Source: Nageia nagi
Lineage: Eukaryota > Pinophyta
Reading direction: 5' to 3'
NCBI GenBank assembly: GCA_050084985.1
Contig: JBITNC010000002.1
Coordinates: 4,774,001 to 4,838,000 of the forward strand
DNA: 64,000 bases
Shown here: positions 23,474 through 34,300 of the stretch, one piece after another
Layout: every line of letters begins with the position of its first letter
How positions within the stretch are numbered: position 1 is the stretch's first letter
Notes under the pieces: model-generated
The model's database searches: none
What the model was told of the DNA's origin: nothing
The model's input: the letters and a program-made list of their open reading frames with translations, nothing else
Position numbers and translations under genes: made by a program

Positions 23474-23780
23474 AAGTTTGCTCTGCATGACAAACTTGTT
23501 GTACAATTGTTGTTATAGAGTGTTGATTATTTTATACCTCAGTGGTAAGTTTGCTCTGCGTGACAAACTTGTTGTACATTTTTATACTCCGTGGTAAGTT
23601 TGCTCTGCATGACAAACTTGTTGTACATTTTATACCTCCATGGTAAGTTTGCTCTGCGTGAGAAACTTGTACAATTTTTGAGCATATAATTAATATACCT
23701 CTGTGGTAAGTTTGCTCTACGTGAGGAACTTATTGTACATTCTATACCTCTATGGTGAGTTTGCTCTACGTGAGAAACTC
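23474..23780 (+). repeat. Array of six hairpins between pol and 3' LTR (element A)
   Basis: Six copies of GGTAAGTTTGCTCTGCRTGA followed by CAAACTTGTTGTACA, spaced 49-73 bp (hairpins from 23474, 23547, 23596, 23645, 23708, 23757). Each folds into a stem AAGTTTG/CAAACTT with a 10-base loop CTCTGCRTGA. In the sense RNA, outer G.U and U.G pairs extend the stem by up to three pairs. Unit 6 has GAGTTT/AAACTC, a two-sided compensatory change. Between hairpins is an ATACCTCCGTGG word. It is non-coding. The array recurs in element B. Confidence 0.9.
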
Positions 23781-23814
23781 GTTGTACAATTTTTATGCTC
23801 TATTAATAATCAAC

Positions 23815-24263
23815 ACATGTCTAAATACAACAGGTGACTATGAGTGATGGCTTGGCATGTCCGTGATGACTTATAGTGCACCATTGATCAGTTATTTATA
23901 AGATGGCATTATTTGATTCTCTTATTTGAATATATGATGCATCTAACTGATTTTGTTCATGAGTTGCTTGTAGCATGCAGGATCTTCTTCAAAAATGCAG
24001 GTTACTCACCTTGTGTAAGCAAGCTCATGGAGACTCACATGTCAGCTTAAAGTTGATCGACTACTATGTACAGTGAAACCAATTGTGGTTAATGATTGTA
24101 TTGTAAACCATTTTATCAAATGGTAATGTAGTGAGTCTCATACTAGTTCTCAAAAAGATTCTCAAATATGTAAATGTTCTCATCTCCACTTGTATCTCTA
24201 TGGAGGAGAACTCTCTCTTACTCTCTCTCTTCTCTCTTCTACGCTCTATCCCAATATTGCATT
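23815..24263 (+). other. Element A 3' untranslated region
   Basis: Non-coding sequence shared with element B (48180-48610, reversed), ending with a CT-rich stretch (CTCTCTCTTACTCTCTCTCT) around 24210. No open frame of note. Confidence 0.7.
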
Positions 24264-24272
24264 AAGGGGGAG
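24264..24272 (+). other. Element A polypurine tract
   Basis: AAGGGGGAG directly before the 3' LTR: the expected primer for plus-strand DNA synthesis. The matching CTCCCCCTT is at the inner edge of element B's left LTR. Confidence 0.9.
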
Positions 24273-24733
24273 TGTTAGAATTTGTAATGAAATATTGTGA
24301 ATATCTAAACTCCTTGTAAGTTCAATTAATCACTTAAAGGATATGTAGATACCTTAAGGGATTAATTGAATTCTTTATTACGTGTGGACTTTGACCTTAC
24401 CATGGGGTTAGTTGGTAGGTTAAAGTTAGGTGATACATTTATTGTAACCCTAACCTTACCCTTGGGTTAAAGGGAGGTTAGGGAGGTGCTCTCAAGCTAT
24501 AAATAGAGGGCCTCTCCTCTTGTAAAACAACTAAGTTTTTGGAGTAAGATTACTCTACTAGTTGTGTAAGAGAGAAAGAGAATAGTTGTAAGAGGGGCAT
24601 ACTTGAGAATTGAGATACTAGTTGTGGATGTACTCCCAAGGAGGGAGGAACCACATTATATGTGTGTTATCTTGTGTATGATTGAGTTTCCTAGTCTTGG
24701 TCCTTGAGGATTAGTTTAGGTCTAAATCCTTCA
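24273..24733 (+). repeat. Element A 3' LTR
   Basis: 461 bp, same ends as the 5' LTR, followed by GGTAG. Four mismatches to the 5' copy, about 0.9 percent. Confidence 0.97.
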
Positions 24734-24738
24734 GGTAG

Positions 24739-24878
24739 ACCTTCATTTGCATCTTCCATAGATGGAAGTTTTTGACCGTTAAAATTTTCAACCCTTAATT
24801 TGATTTCTTTTGCTATTACTCCCACTCAAACTAGAAACCCTTTGGTCAAGCAAATTTAATAACCTCGCTTTGATACCG
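24739..24878 (-). mobile_element. Element C right part: gag start and primer site
   Basis: The - strand carries GCTTTGATACCG reversed (24867-24878), a slightly decayed initiator-tRNA-Met primer site. It is followed by a gag start segment with NFNGQKLPSMEDANEG, equivalent to the FNGxNFxLWKxQM opening of copia gags. The text resumes at 16068 on the other side of element A, proving the nested insertion. Beyond 24878 (TTATTAGGATTAATC) should lie C's 5' LTR; its far end is not defined. Confidence 0.7.
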
Positions 24879-24990
24879 TTATTAGGATTAATCAATTTTA
24901 ATATAATTAAATATAATGCATAAATTAAAATGCGGAAGAAAAATCAAATACGATAGGAACACATATTTAACGCGGTTCATGGATGTGGGT

Positions 24991-26068
24991 TACATCCATG
25001 GAGAAAATATCCACTCCATTCTTTATTCTATCCAAAATAATAAAGTCATGCAACTTGCAACAAATCCATAATAAAATCCTCTTCTCTCTATATCATGTGT
25101 CTCACACTCTAATTTTTCATACATGCACGTTACCCAATCACTATATTTATAACTTCCATTATAAGTCCCCTTTTCAAAATAAGCAGGTTGCCTTTAAGGG
25201 TAAGAAAATTATAGCTAAATTCTATCAATTAATTTTGTGACTAAAATTACAAATAATCCAAATTTACAATTTATAACCAATAAATAAAAATATGTTTATT
25301 TTTGGCTTTGAGGGCACTACCCCCAAACCCTTATTATTAGTGGGGGCTTCATACCCTTCTAAATCCCTTTGGCCAATTCACTAGTGAGTGGGACTATTGA
25401 GGCAATGGCTTGATGTGCAATACTAAGGGTTTCAAATGTGACTAAAATAAGACCTTTGCATTTAGAGAGAAAAAAATCAAGCTCCATAACTAACACTTTG
25501 TTCGCTTTCAATATTATGTTAAGTGAGAGTCACTCGACTTCTACTATGTTGGCCTTCAATATTCCATGAAGTGACCATCCACTCAACTTCCACTACCATT
25601 TTTTAACGCCTTACTTTATAATTAAGTTTATAGATTGATGTGCTTAGCCAATTATGATACATCCTCCATGATATTTAAAAACCCTCAATTTGTAGTTCTA
25701 ACATGAATGAATGATGTCTTTAATAACCCTTTAAACCCAATGGTATGTAGGACCTATCAAAATTTGTCGAAAGATAAATACATATTATTTATTTATTTAA
25801 ATGATTATTTCTAAAAACAATAAGATTCATACTACTTATGTAAAATAAATAAATAAATAAATTAATGATGTGTAAGAAAAGAAATAACTTACTATTTATG
25901 CAAAAAATAAAAAAGTAAATTAATGGAGTATAAGAAAAGAAATTATCAATTTGAAAAGGTTTTCTCTCTATGATTGTTATATCACCTTATAGGAAGTTGA
26001 TATGAACCCACATGCATACTATGAAAAGGCTTTTAGCATAGAAAGTAAGATACTTAGTATAAATAATA
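24991..26068. other. No recognisable gene
   Basis: AT-rich, probably including the rest of element C's LTR up to about 25170. TAAATAAATAAA simple repeats occur at about 25840. The 85-codon frame at 24983-25240 overlaps the LTR and matches no family. Confidence 0.4.
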
Positions 26069-26584
26069 TTAATAAGGGCAAATTACAAAAATGGCCCTCA
26101 CAATTCTCAAAATTACAAAAATGAATTTCTAAAATTTTTATTTACAAAAATAGATATGCATGTTAAGTTTGTAATTCTATGAGACTGTATTTCTATGTTG
26201 CATTTCCTTAAAAATATTTTTCAGCTTCCTTAAGAAACTGATTATGTGCATATCCTACTATCATTCCATGGAAAACATCATCAACCATGAGATTGTTGCA
26301 TTTGACATACATTTGGAGAAGTGTGTTGTGCAAAAATTCGTCTTTTATGAATTTTGGTTGATTCCATTTGAGGATGAGAGAGTGGATATTCTTGATCAAT
26401 TATAAGGCTTTATTCTCAATACAACACTATAACAAATAGACATATAGGTTCTTCTTATGGAAAAAAAGTATGATAGATGTCCAATAAATAATTTGAATAC
26501 AATAATGATTTGGGGGTTTTGGTTTTAGGGCTATTTTAGTAATTTTAAAATTTGTGATGATCTTTTTTGTAATTTACCCTATTA
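26069..26584. mobile_element. Small terminal-inverted-repeat element with captured PPR
   Basis: About 515 bp bounded by imperfect inverted repeats of roughly 50 bp. The left end reads AATAAGGGCAAATTACAAAA (26071 onward, then ATGGCCCTCACAATT). The right end, reversed, reads TTAATAGGGTAAATTACAAA with a matching ..ATAGCCCTAA block further in. TATTAA occurs at both outer edges but the target duplication cannot be fixed. No transposase, so it is non-autonomous. Its middle is a host PPR fragment, the arrangement known from Pack-type TIR elements. The TIR resembles short elements widespread in plants; the superfamily is not assigned. Confidence 0.6.
26208..26399 (-). pseudogene. PPR gene fragment inside the TIR element
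   Basis: The - strand frame reads IHSLILKWNQPKFIKDEFLH, then NTLLQMYVKCNNLMVDDVFH and MIVGYAHNQFLKEAEKYF. This matches consecutive PPR repeats (IHAHIIK..F..D.F..NTLLDMYVKCG...DA..VF.....VSWxAMIVGYAQNGFLKEA). About 15 residues are missing between DDVF and MIVGYA, the place of the usual DM..RDVVSW, indicating an internal deletion. It is open for 63 codons but is only a fragment of one to two repeats. Unlikely to be functional. Confidence 0.75.
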
Positions 26585-27947
26585 AAAAAATCATAAAGAT
26601 AAGGATCACATCAAATAAAGTTTAATATTATGATGAATAAAAAATGATAATAATAGGAAAAGAAATATTTCTCTTATAAATTGCAAACTTTTTTGAGGAG
26701 GTAACTTTGCAATATGAGTAAACTTAAAATAAATTATATGCTAACTCATGACTTGGGTTCATAACCTTCTATAAAAGAAACATCTAAGGTAGCATATTCT
26801 CTTGCATAAATTTCATTACATTTGTTCTATGTTATGTTATAATATAGCATGACATATATTCGTTCCCTTACAATAATGGATGATGTGTTTATCTGTATAT
26901 CCCCTTTGGAGTTGTCTAGCTAGCCAAACAATCATCCCCAAATAACCTAACACATGTCAGGAAGCTTGACATCCTCATGCATTTTCTTGGCAAGGTCCAT
27001 CAACTTCCAGTATCTGTTCAAGCAAATTTATGATGAATTTTTGACAAAATCGTGAAGGGATTCTCTTTAGCAAAATCATGGAGGGATTTCAACAAATATG
27101 TTGAACAAACTATGTCCCAATTTTTTTTGTCAAAACTGCGATGACATTTTTACAAAAGGGTATTCCTAGGATTTGAACTCGAGTTGTCAGATTCATACTC
27201 CGCCATCATTACAAGTAGACCATGTGAATGTTGATAACCATTGATTATGATTTTTTGTGTTAATTTGAACTTCAATACAAAAACAAATTATGATTTTGCA
27301 TACAATCATAATCACTTCGTGATTTTATTTACGAAAGCTACAAAAAAAAAAAAAACCCCATTGATATGTTCAAAATGTGTAAGATTGTTTGATTATTAAA
27401 CTAACTAGACAATTGCATTCCCTTTTACATATTAATTATATATGATATAAAATAAACCCATAATAACATATATAAGAATGATTAAAAGATCATATAATTA
27501 ATAATAATTATTCTTTCTACATTCTTATTATATTATTACTTTTATTAGTTACATTTGACTCTTTGTATATATAAATCATATCTTCTTATTTATAAATGAC
27601 ATAACAACTAATTATAATAGATTTATAAATATAACATAATATTTTCAAAACTATCACAATATTTTTCTTCTAATTACAAAGACTCCAAACAAAATTATAG
27701 TAACATTCACATAGACCACCACAATATTTTCGAATGAATCAACCATACCATTTTCAAATTTCTACTCCCACGTCGTATTAGATTACATTTTAATTAATAT
27801 TTTCATAAATTTTTTTGATAATTTATTAAAAATTCCATTTATCAATCATTTGAAAACTTTCTCCTCTACTCACCAACACCAAATCTGCAGAGCCTCATCA
27901 AATCAAATTTTGTGGATAAGGTGGGAAGAAACGACTCGTCTCCTCAA
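26585..27947. other. Upstream region of HCF136
   Basis: AT-rich, no gene. A pyrimidine-rich, CA-rich stretch at 27855-27905 (CTCCTCTACTCACCAACACC) looks like a plant 5' untranslated leader. No convincing TATA box at the expected distance, which is common for nuclear photosynthesis genes. The gene's promoter should lie within the last few hundred bases. Confidence 0.4.
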
Positions 27948-28341
27948 ATGTCCATGGCTACAGCAATGCACAGAGCACTAGCAACAACAGCAACCTCCAC
28001 TCTTCCCAATGCTAACTATCATAGCTACAGTGCACTTCCAATTCCCACAGCAACAACACCAAGAATACGAAAGTTTTCAAAGCCCAATTGGCAAAGAAGA
28101 TGCGTTTCTGCAACCATGGACCAACAACAACAACATCAACAGCAAACAATTGGGAGGAGGCAATTGATGGCAGAGGCTGCACTTGTCTCATGCTCAGTGG
28201 CTGCTATCTCCCTATCGCAGGGAGACGGAATTGCTATGGCAGAGGATTTGGGTCTTTCAGAATGGGAGAAAGTGCCCCTTCCCATTGACCCGGGTGTTGT
28301 ACTGCTGGACGTTGCCTTTGTTCCAGAGGAGCCCAACCATG
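27948..28341 (+). CDS. HCF136: HCF136 exon 1
   Basis: Encodes the bipartite targeting peptide and the first mature segment up to FVPEEPNH plus the first base of Gly132. Donor G|GTGAGT. The frame is open upstream to 27912 without an ATG; ATG 27948 is the first in frame, and ATG 27954 (ATGGC) has the better +4 context. Confidence 0.93.
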
Positions 28342-31300
28342 GTGAGTTTAGTTCTCAACTTCTGAATTATACTTAATTTGCCAAATTTAGAGCATTTCGG
28401 TCAATATTTTTTATAAAAAAAAGCCCAAGAAACAGATTTGTTTTTGGTAATTGGTTGGATTATATTCAAAATAATCATTTACTGCGGAATTAGAGTGACT
28501 TGCGGCTAAAATGATGGTTTTGTATTTGCTTCCCTATCACATTGAAATGAGAACAAAGATAATTATTTCAGCTTCTTGTGAGTGTAACTGAACTGTGTTT
28601 TTTAAAAGGAGGTGGTAGGAATTTGGGATTCCTTACACATGGATCCACTAATACAGAAGTTTACACAATTGAAACATGTTGGCATTTGGAATGATAAACA
28701 CAAGATTGCTCAACAGAATAAGCGCACATATTAAATTGTAAGACATGTGAATTTTTTAATGTACCTTTACTGGTAGATGCATTCTTTGTATGAGGATTCA
28801 AGCTTCCATGATACACAGCTGGTCCACAACAACTCCATAACACCACTCTCATGCTTCTTATTGGATACCAATTGCCTTAGGCATAGGAGAATACGCAATA
28901 CTCAGTGGTTCTTTCACCTATATACATAATGATAATGTTCAATACCAGCCTTGTGGATATTTAGAAAATACAATATTTCTATTACCATTGCTAATGTATA
29001 CAATTGAGTGCTGTATTCTGCAACTTTCAGCTGATGTCATATGACATGACCTTGCCAAATACATGGCCCATGGGGTTTCACACCCTCCAACAAAATAGCG
29101 AACTGCCAATTACATGGCCCATGGGGCCTTACACCCTTGAACAAAATAGTGAACTGCCAAATACATGGCCCATGGGGCTTTACACCCTTGAACAAAATAG
29201 TGAACTTTCGCAATTGTTTCTCATCACTTTGCAGTTTGCACCACATTCTGTGCATACACAATTGCTCATTATAAGCACCTGAACAGCCGAGACCTTTGGT
29301 CTTACACATCTGTTCACAGCGATCTCATGGGTGCATGCTCGTTCAATTTTCTTTCTTAGAGTTACTCTATACCTAGACTTTAACACTTGATGGTTGGGAC
29401 ATTTCACCTAACCCTGAACTTATCATTACATCTAATTTGAGCTATTCAAGCCATTACAAATAAATTTAGATTTCCTTTATTACTTTTCTCTTTCCATTTT
29501 GCATTACTGTGGCTCAAACCTTTCAATATCATGCCTCAAGCTACAAGATTGCGCCTCAACTTTACAATGTTATGCCTTTATCAACAATATTGTGCCTAAG
29601 CAACACCTATCCACGATTTTGTCATCGTGTTCACCATTTTGCCTTAGCATTTGACAGTTAACTAACTTTTCATCCTTTGTCATTTAGGACAACATCCAAA
29701 CAGCTTCATTTACTACAAGCTTAGTTAAAGTGTTGAAATCCATGGCACCTACAAAATTGAACAAATTAATTTAAGGTAAAATGAAAGTTGAACATTATTG
29801 GAGGTTAGATAAGCTTAATTGTTTGTGACTTAAAAACAATCTTTACGTCTTACCTTTGTTTTCAGCACTGGGAAGTTTTAAATGTTATATTGACTCAGTT
29901 AGATTAGTATATATGCATCTAAACCCCCATCGATAAGCATTGTGAGGTATCCAAAAGACTCAAGGTTTCAACTGCAATATTTCTACATCTGTGTGGTATG
30001 GTGTGGTTACTTTGAAATTTGTATTTGCTATGTTCTCACTTTCAATTAGTGTGGTTACTTTGAAAATTGTGTTCAAAAGATCCAAGGTACTGATTTGTTC
30101 GTCTTCATAGCCATAATGTGTGGTTGCTTTCAGAGTTGTGCTATCCCACCTATATGTTTCTGATTTAGATTGGTGGGTTAAATCTGGAGACAACACATCA
30201 AATCCATGAATCAAGTGTGTTGTGAAATAGAAGCATCCATAAACAAGGAAGCAAATGTATTTATAAACTAGTAACAAAAAATAAACACACACAGTTGAAG
30301 TAATTTAATGACACAAGTGTTCTTACAAGCAATATTTTGGTATAGAGATGTATGACAGTCTATCTAACTACATATACATGTGTAGCTTTCTATCCCTGTA
30401 TGGAGATGTAATACACTGTGTACAGAAAGGGTGTTGCTGGTATGGTTTATCTCCTTCTTCAGCTTGTTTTTAAGGATGCTTGATAGTTGGAGAATTGTGG
30501 TCTTGTCCTTGGTTTATAGAATGGCCTTTGTTCTTATAAAGGATTTTGTTGAAGTTTGGAGAATAGATAAAACTGATGAAGGTAATGCATCCCCATTGTT
30601 GGTTCTCTTTTGTAATTGCTTCAAATGGAACTCTGCCTTAAAGTTGGCCTTTATGAAATCTAGAATATGATCTTCCAAATGAAATGTTTTTGGGGTTAGA
30701 TGCATTGGTGGAGCTTTGACTTGCCACAACCTCGGTTAAGAGACAAAAAACTACAATTGTACAAATTCACACTACTCAAAGGGTTTCTTCTATACTATAG
30801 GAATGCTGGCTGGGCCGTGACCTAAAAAATAACTCTTACGTCATTAGATGCAGAGGCTTGGATGCATGTTAATCTTGTGAGTAACATATATACTATAGAT
30901 TCATTCACAACATAGAGATTTCTCTATTGATAACAGAAATTGCATCTCCATACTTGATAAATTCTATTAGGAATGTTAGTTGTATGAATCTTTTGCTTGA
31001 GACAATCTGAAAATACAAAATTGTTGAAATTTCAGAAAATAAATTCAGAAACATAAAATCATACAAATCTGAATCAGCAAGCATAGATTAAAACTTGCAA
31101 GAAGGCACTCAAAAACATGCTAAGTAACTGCTGTGAAAATCAGACATCTGCAGTAGAAACCAGCAATCTGTAGATGATAAAAATTTCACAAAAAGTAGAA
31201 CAAACCAGGAATCATTAATAGTACATACAACTCACCCAACCGTGAGAAGTAAATACATACAACTCATTTAACCATGGGTAGCACATACATACATCTTATC

Positions 31301-34300
31301 CGACTTTGAGTTGTAAATAGAACATCATACGACACAAAACTTGTCTCACCGTTGGCATAAAGCTCATCTTGGAGTTGGCAACATCTGAATTTGGATTTGA
31401 TAGAAAAACTCTAAAAATAAAATAAAAAAACTCTATTTTAAGTAAAAGTTCTAAAAATAAAAAAATCCTAAATTTGGAGAACAAATACCGAGCAACAAAA
31501 ACTAACAAATATCCCTAACTATGAAGCTCTCTATGGTAGTCAATCTCAGGAACAGAAAATTCTTGTTGAAATATTGACTAATGATAGTGATCCTAAGAAG
31601 TATCTCCTATAATTTATAGAAGAACAAAGCAATTCCTGCCCTTGCTTCTAGGGATACAAAAATTAAGAGATTTGAAAGTCTTTATGAACAAAGGACTGCC
31701 TAACACAAACCTGTTTGGAACAAATAGAATGAACCTTCTCTTCCTAGAGGAGGCTTATTTTATGGATTAAATTTCTTCTATACAGATCTTTGATTTCTTC
31801 CTAGCATATAGTTGCTAGAGATTTTCGTTCTACCATTGAAATCCCTGGCTGGACCTTATAGCAAGTGGATTTTTTTCTTATAACTCAGCAAAAAGCAAGA
31901 AAAAAGATCATTAAAAAAGCTAATGGATTATTGGCTATGTTCTATGAAGTTTCTGGGATGATTCTTGCAGGTTGTAGGACAGCTTGGGAAGCATGAAAAA
32001 GGTTGCATGAATGTTTTGGGAATGAGAATTAGAATGTTTATGAGCATATTTGTGACAATCTAGAAGATTGTGAAAATCAGCCTTGGGTTTATGAAGATTT
32101 TGTGAGCAAGGGGGATCATTGTTCTTGTGAAGATCAACCCTATTTTTGTGAAGAGTTTTATGTGCAGGCCTGTGAAGAAGATTGTGGAGTTTTCATGGAA
32201 AATGTGAGAAGAGGAGGCATTTATTCTCCAAGAGGAAGAGGAGGAAGAAGAGGTTTTGCTACTGATAGAGGCAAAATCAATGAAGAAGAAGAGGCTATTG
32301 TTGTTCTAGAATTGATCGGTGAAGCACTTGAAGAAGAGTGCATGGTTGAAGATGAGATACAATCTCAGAATCTTGTTCCTGATTTTGTTGTTCAGATTTT
32401 GAAGTGTCTCATGGAGGAGGCACATAATGTTGGGGCAATTGTTGATGTTCCTCGCAAGGGGGAAAGAGCAAATGTGGGAGTTCTTCTCATGGAGGAGAAT
32501 GTGTGTAATGATGCTCGTCTTAACAAGACTAAAGTTGCTTGTAATAATGTTTGTAATATTGCTTGTTATGATATTTTTGATAATGTTGCAGCTGTTTATG
32601 ATTCTCTGCAAAGAGAGTATGCATATGTTGGAATTCCTCTAAAGGGGGAGAATGAAGAAGATTTGTGTTGGCTTGAAGATCACTCAAATAGAGTGAATGT
32701 TAATCTTGAAATGGTTGTTACAGAATTGGTTATTGCTAAAGAAGAAGCACTCATGGAGTGTATGTTCAAAGATTATTTTGAAGATGGCTGTGTTGTAAAC
32801 TCAGATTTGGTTGAGAAGACTATGGCCGGTCCAATATGGGATGTTTCCTCAGATTTGGTGGATAAAAATGAGGTAAAAGCAATTAGAAATATTCTTGATT
32901 CCATGTTTAATGAAGTGAGGTTTGTTTGGTGTGAAGAAGAAAATAGCAAAGACTCTCATTGAAGCCATTAATGATTTTGATGATGCAATAACAAAGAAGG
33001 ATGAAAATTGTCTTGTAGAGGCAATGTGTGGAGCATTTGTGAATAAAAATTTTGTTGTAGGGGCAACATTGGACTGTCCAAATGAGGCAGATTCAGCATT
33101 GAATGAAGAGGATGAAGCTTGTTTGTGTGAAGAAGCTCCAAGGAGCATTCTTGCTATGAAGAAGGAGAATGCTGTTTTTGAAACAACAATAAAAAAGAAT
33201 AATAAAAATTTGCAGCATGGTCTTATGAGAAGCACAAGGGACTCTACTCCATATCTCAAGAGAGAAGGTGATGATTTTTTGCAAGTTTGCTTATTTGTTG
33301 ATGATTTTGTTGGGAGTAGGAGTTTGCATTTGTTGGACAGTCTTCAGACTTCTGTTGAATAAATTTATGCAAAATCAAAAACTTATTCCCTCGAAATATG
33401 ATGGAGCTACAAGGAATGGATGAAGAAATTGGAACCATGCAGATACGACTAAAACCTGATTGCAAACCACAAAAACAAAGACCATACAGGTTAAATCCGA
33501 ATTACAAAACATAGGTCAAAGAAACATTAGATAAAATGCTTGAAGCGGGTATCATATCACCAGTCAATAACACTGAATGGATTAGCCCTATGGTGATCCA
33601 ACACAAAAAGATAGGTGACCTTAGAATTTGCGTTGACTTTAGAGAACTTAACAAAGCTTACGAACATGATCCCTTCTCGATACCATTCACAGAAGAAACA
33701 TTGGAAAATGTAGCAGGTAACGAGGTTCACTTATTTACAGACGGATTTTTCAGATACCATCAAGTCCAAATTGTCAAAGAAGATCGACCCAAAACGACAT
33801 TCACAACCAAATGGGGATCATTTATGTACAATGTTACGCCATTTGGGCTTAAGAATGCACCAACTGTATTCTCATGAATTATGATCCAAGCATTCAAAGA
33901 TTTTATACATAACTTCCTGGAAGTATATTTGGATGATTGGACAATATATGGAATGATGAAAAACCATACTCAGGCGTTATGACTGATGTTCGAGTGATGT
34001 CGACTATGAATCTCGCTTAATTTTAAAAAATGCCTATTTGCGACACCCAACGGAGTCTTATTAGGCTACATTATTTGTAAGGAACGACTAATGGTAGATC
34101 CGACAAAAATCACCATACTATTAAATATACCCCCACCCACCATTGTAAAAGAAGTACGAAGGTTCCTAGGATCAACAAGCTATTATAGAAAATTTATTAA
34201 AAACTATGCAGCTTTAGCTGCCCCTATTGACGACTTAACCAAGAAAAATCAACTCTTCTATTGGTCCCAACAATTTTAGAAAAATTCCTACCTCCTGAAA

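Larger units (their letters stand above)
16074..24733 (+). mobile_element. Element A: Ty1/copia LTR retrotransposon, defective
   Basis: An 8660-bp element with 461-bp LTRs starting TG and ending CA, a perfect GGTAG duplication, an initiator-tRNA-Met primer site, and gag-pol in copia order (protease, integrase, RT, RNase H). It also has an array of hairpins between pol and the 3' LTR and a polypurine tract. The LTRs differ at only 4 positions by eye, yet gag-pol has seven in-frame stops and almost no frameshift. The 2.9-kb leader contains a foreign GC-richer block with PPR gene sequence. It is inserted in the gag of element C. Element B at 47671-56871 is a close relative in the opposite orientation. 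Confidence 0.97.

Noticed and set aside
23474-23780. CRISPR-like array reading of the spaced repeats
   Set aside because: Spacing is irregular, spacers are themselves repeated, and it is a plant retroelement region.
27168-27240. GGATTTGAACTC, reminiscent of a tRNA T-arm complement
   Set aside because: No acceptor stem, anticodon arm or D-arm can be built around it; probably part of a decayed repeat.
27912-27947. GTG-initiated N-terminal extension of HCF136 (12 codons)
   Set aside because: Nuclear plant genes rarely start at GTG; the first ATGs at 27948 and 27954 fit the transit peptide and a normal leader.
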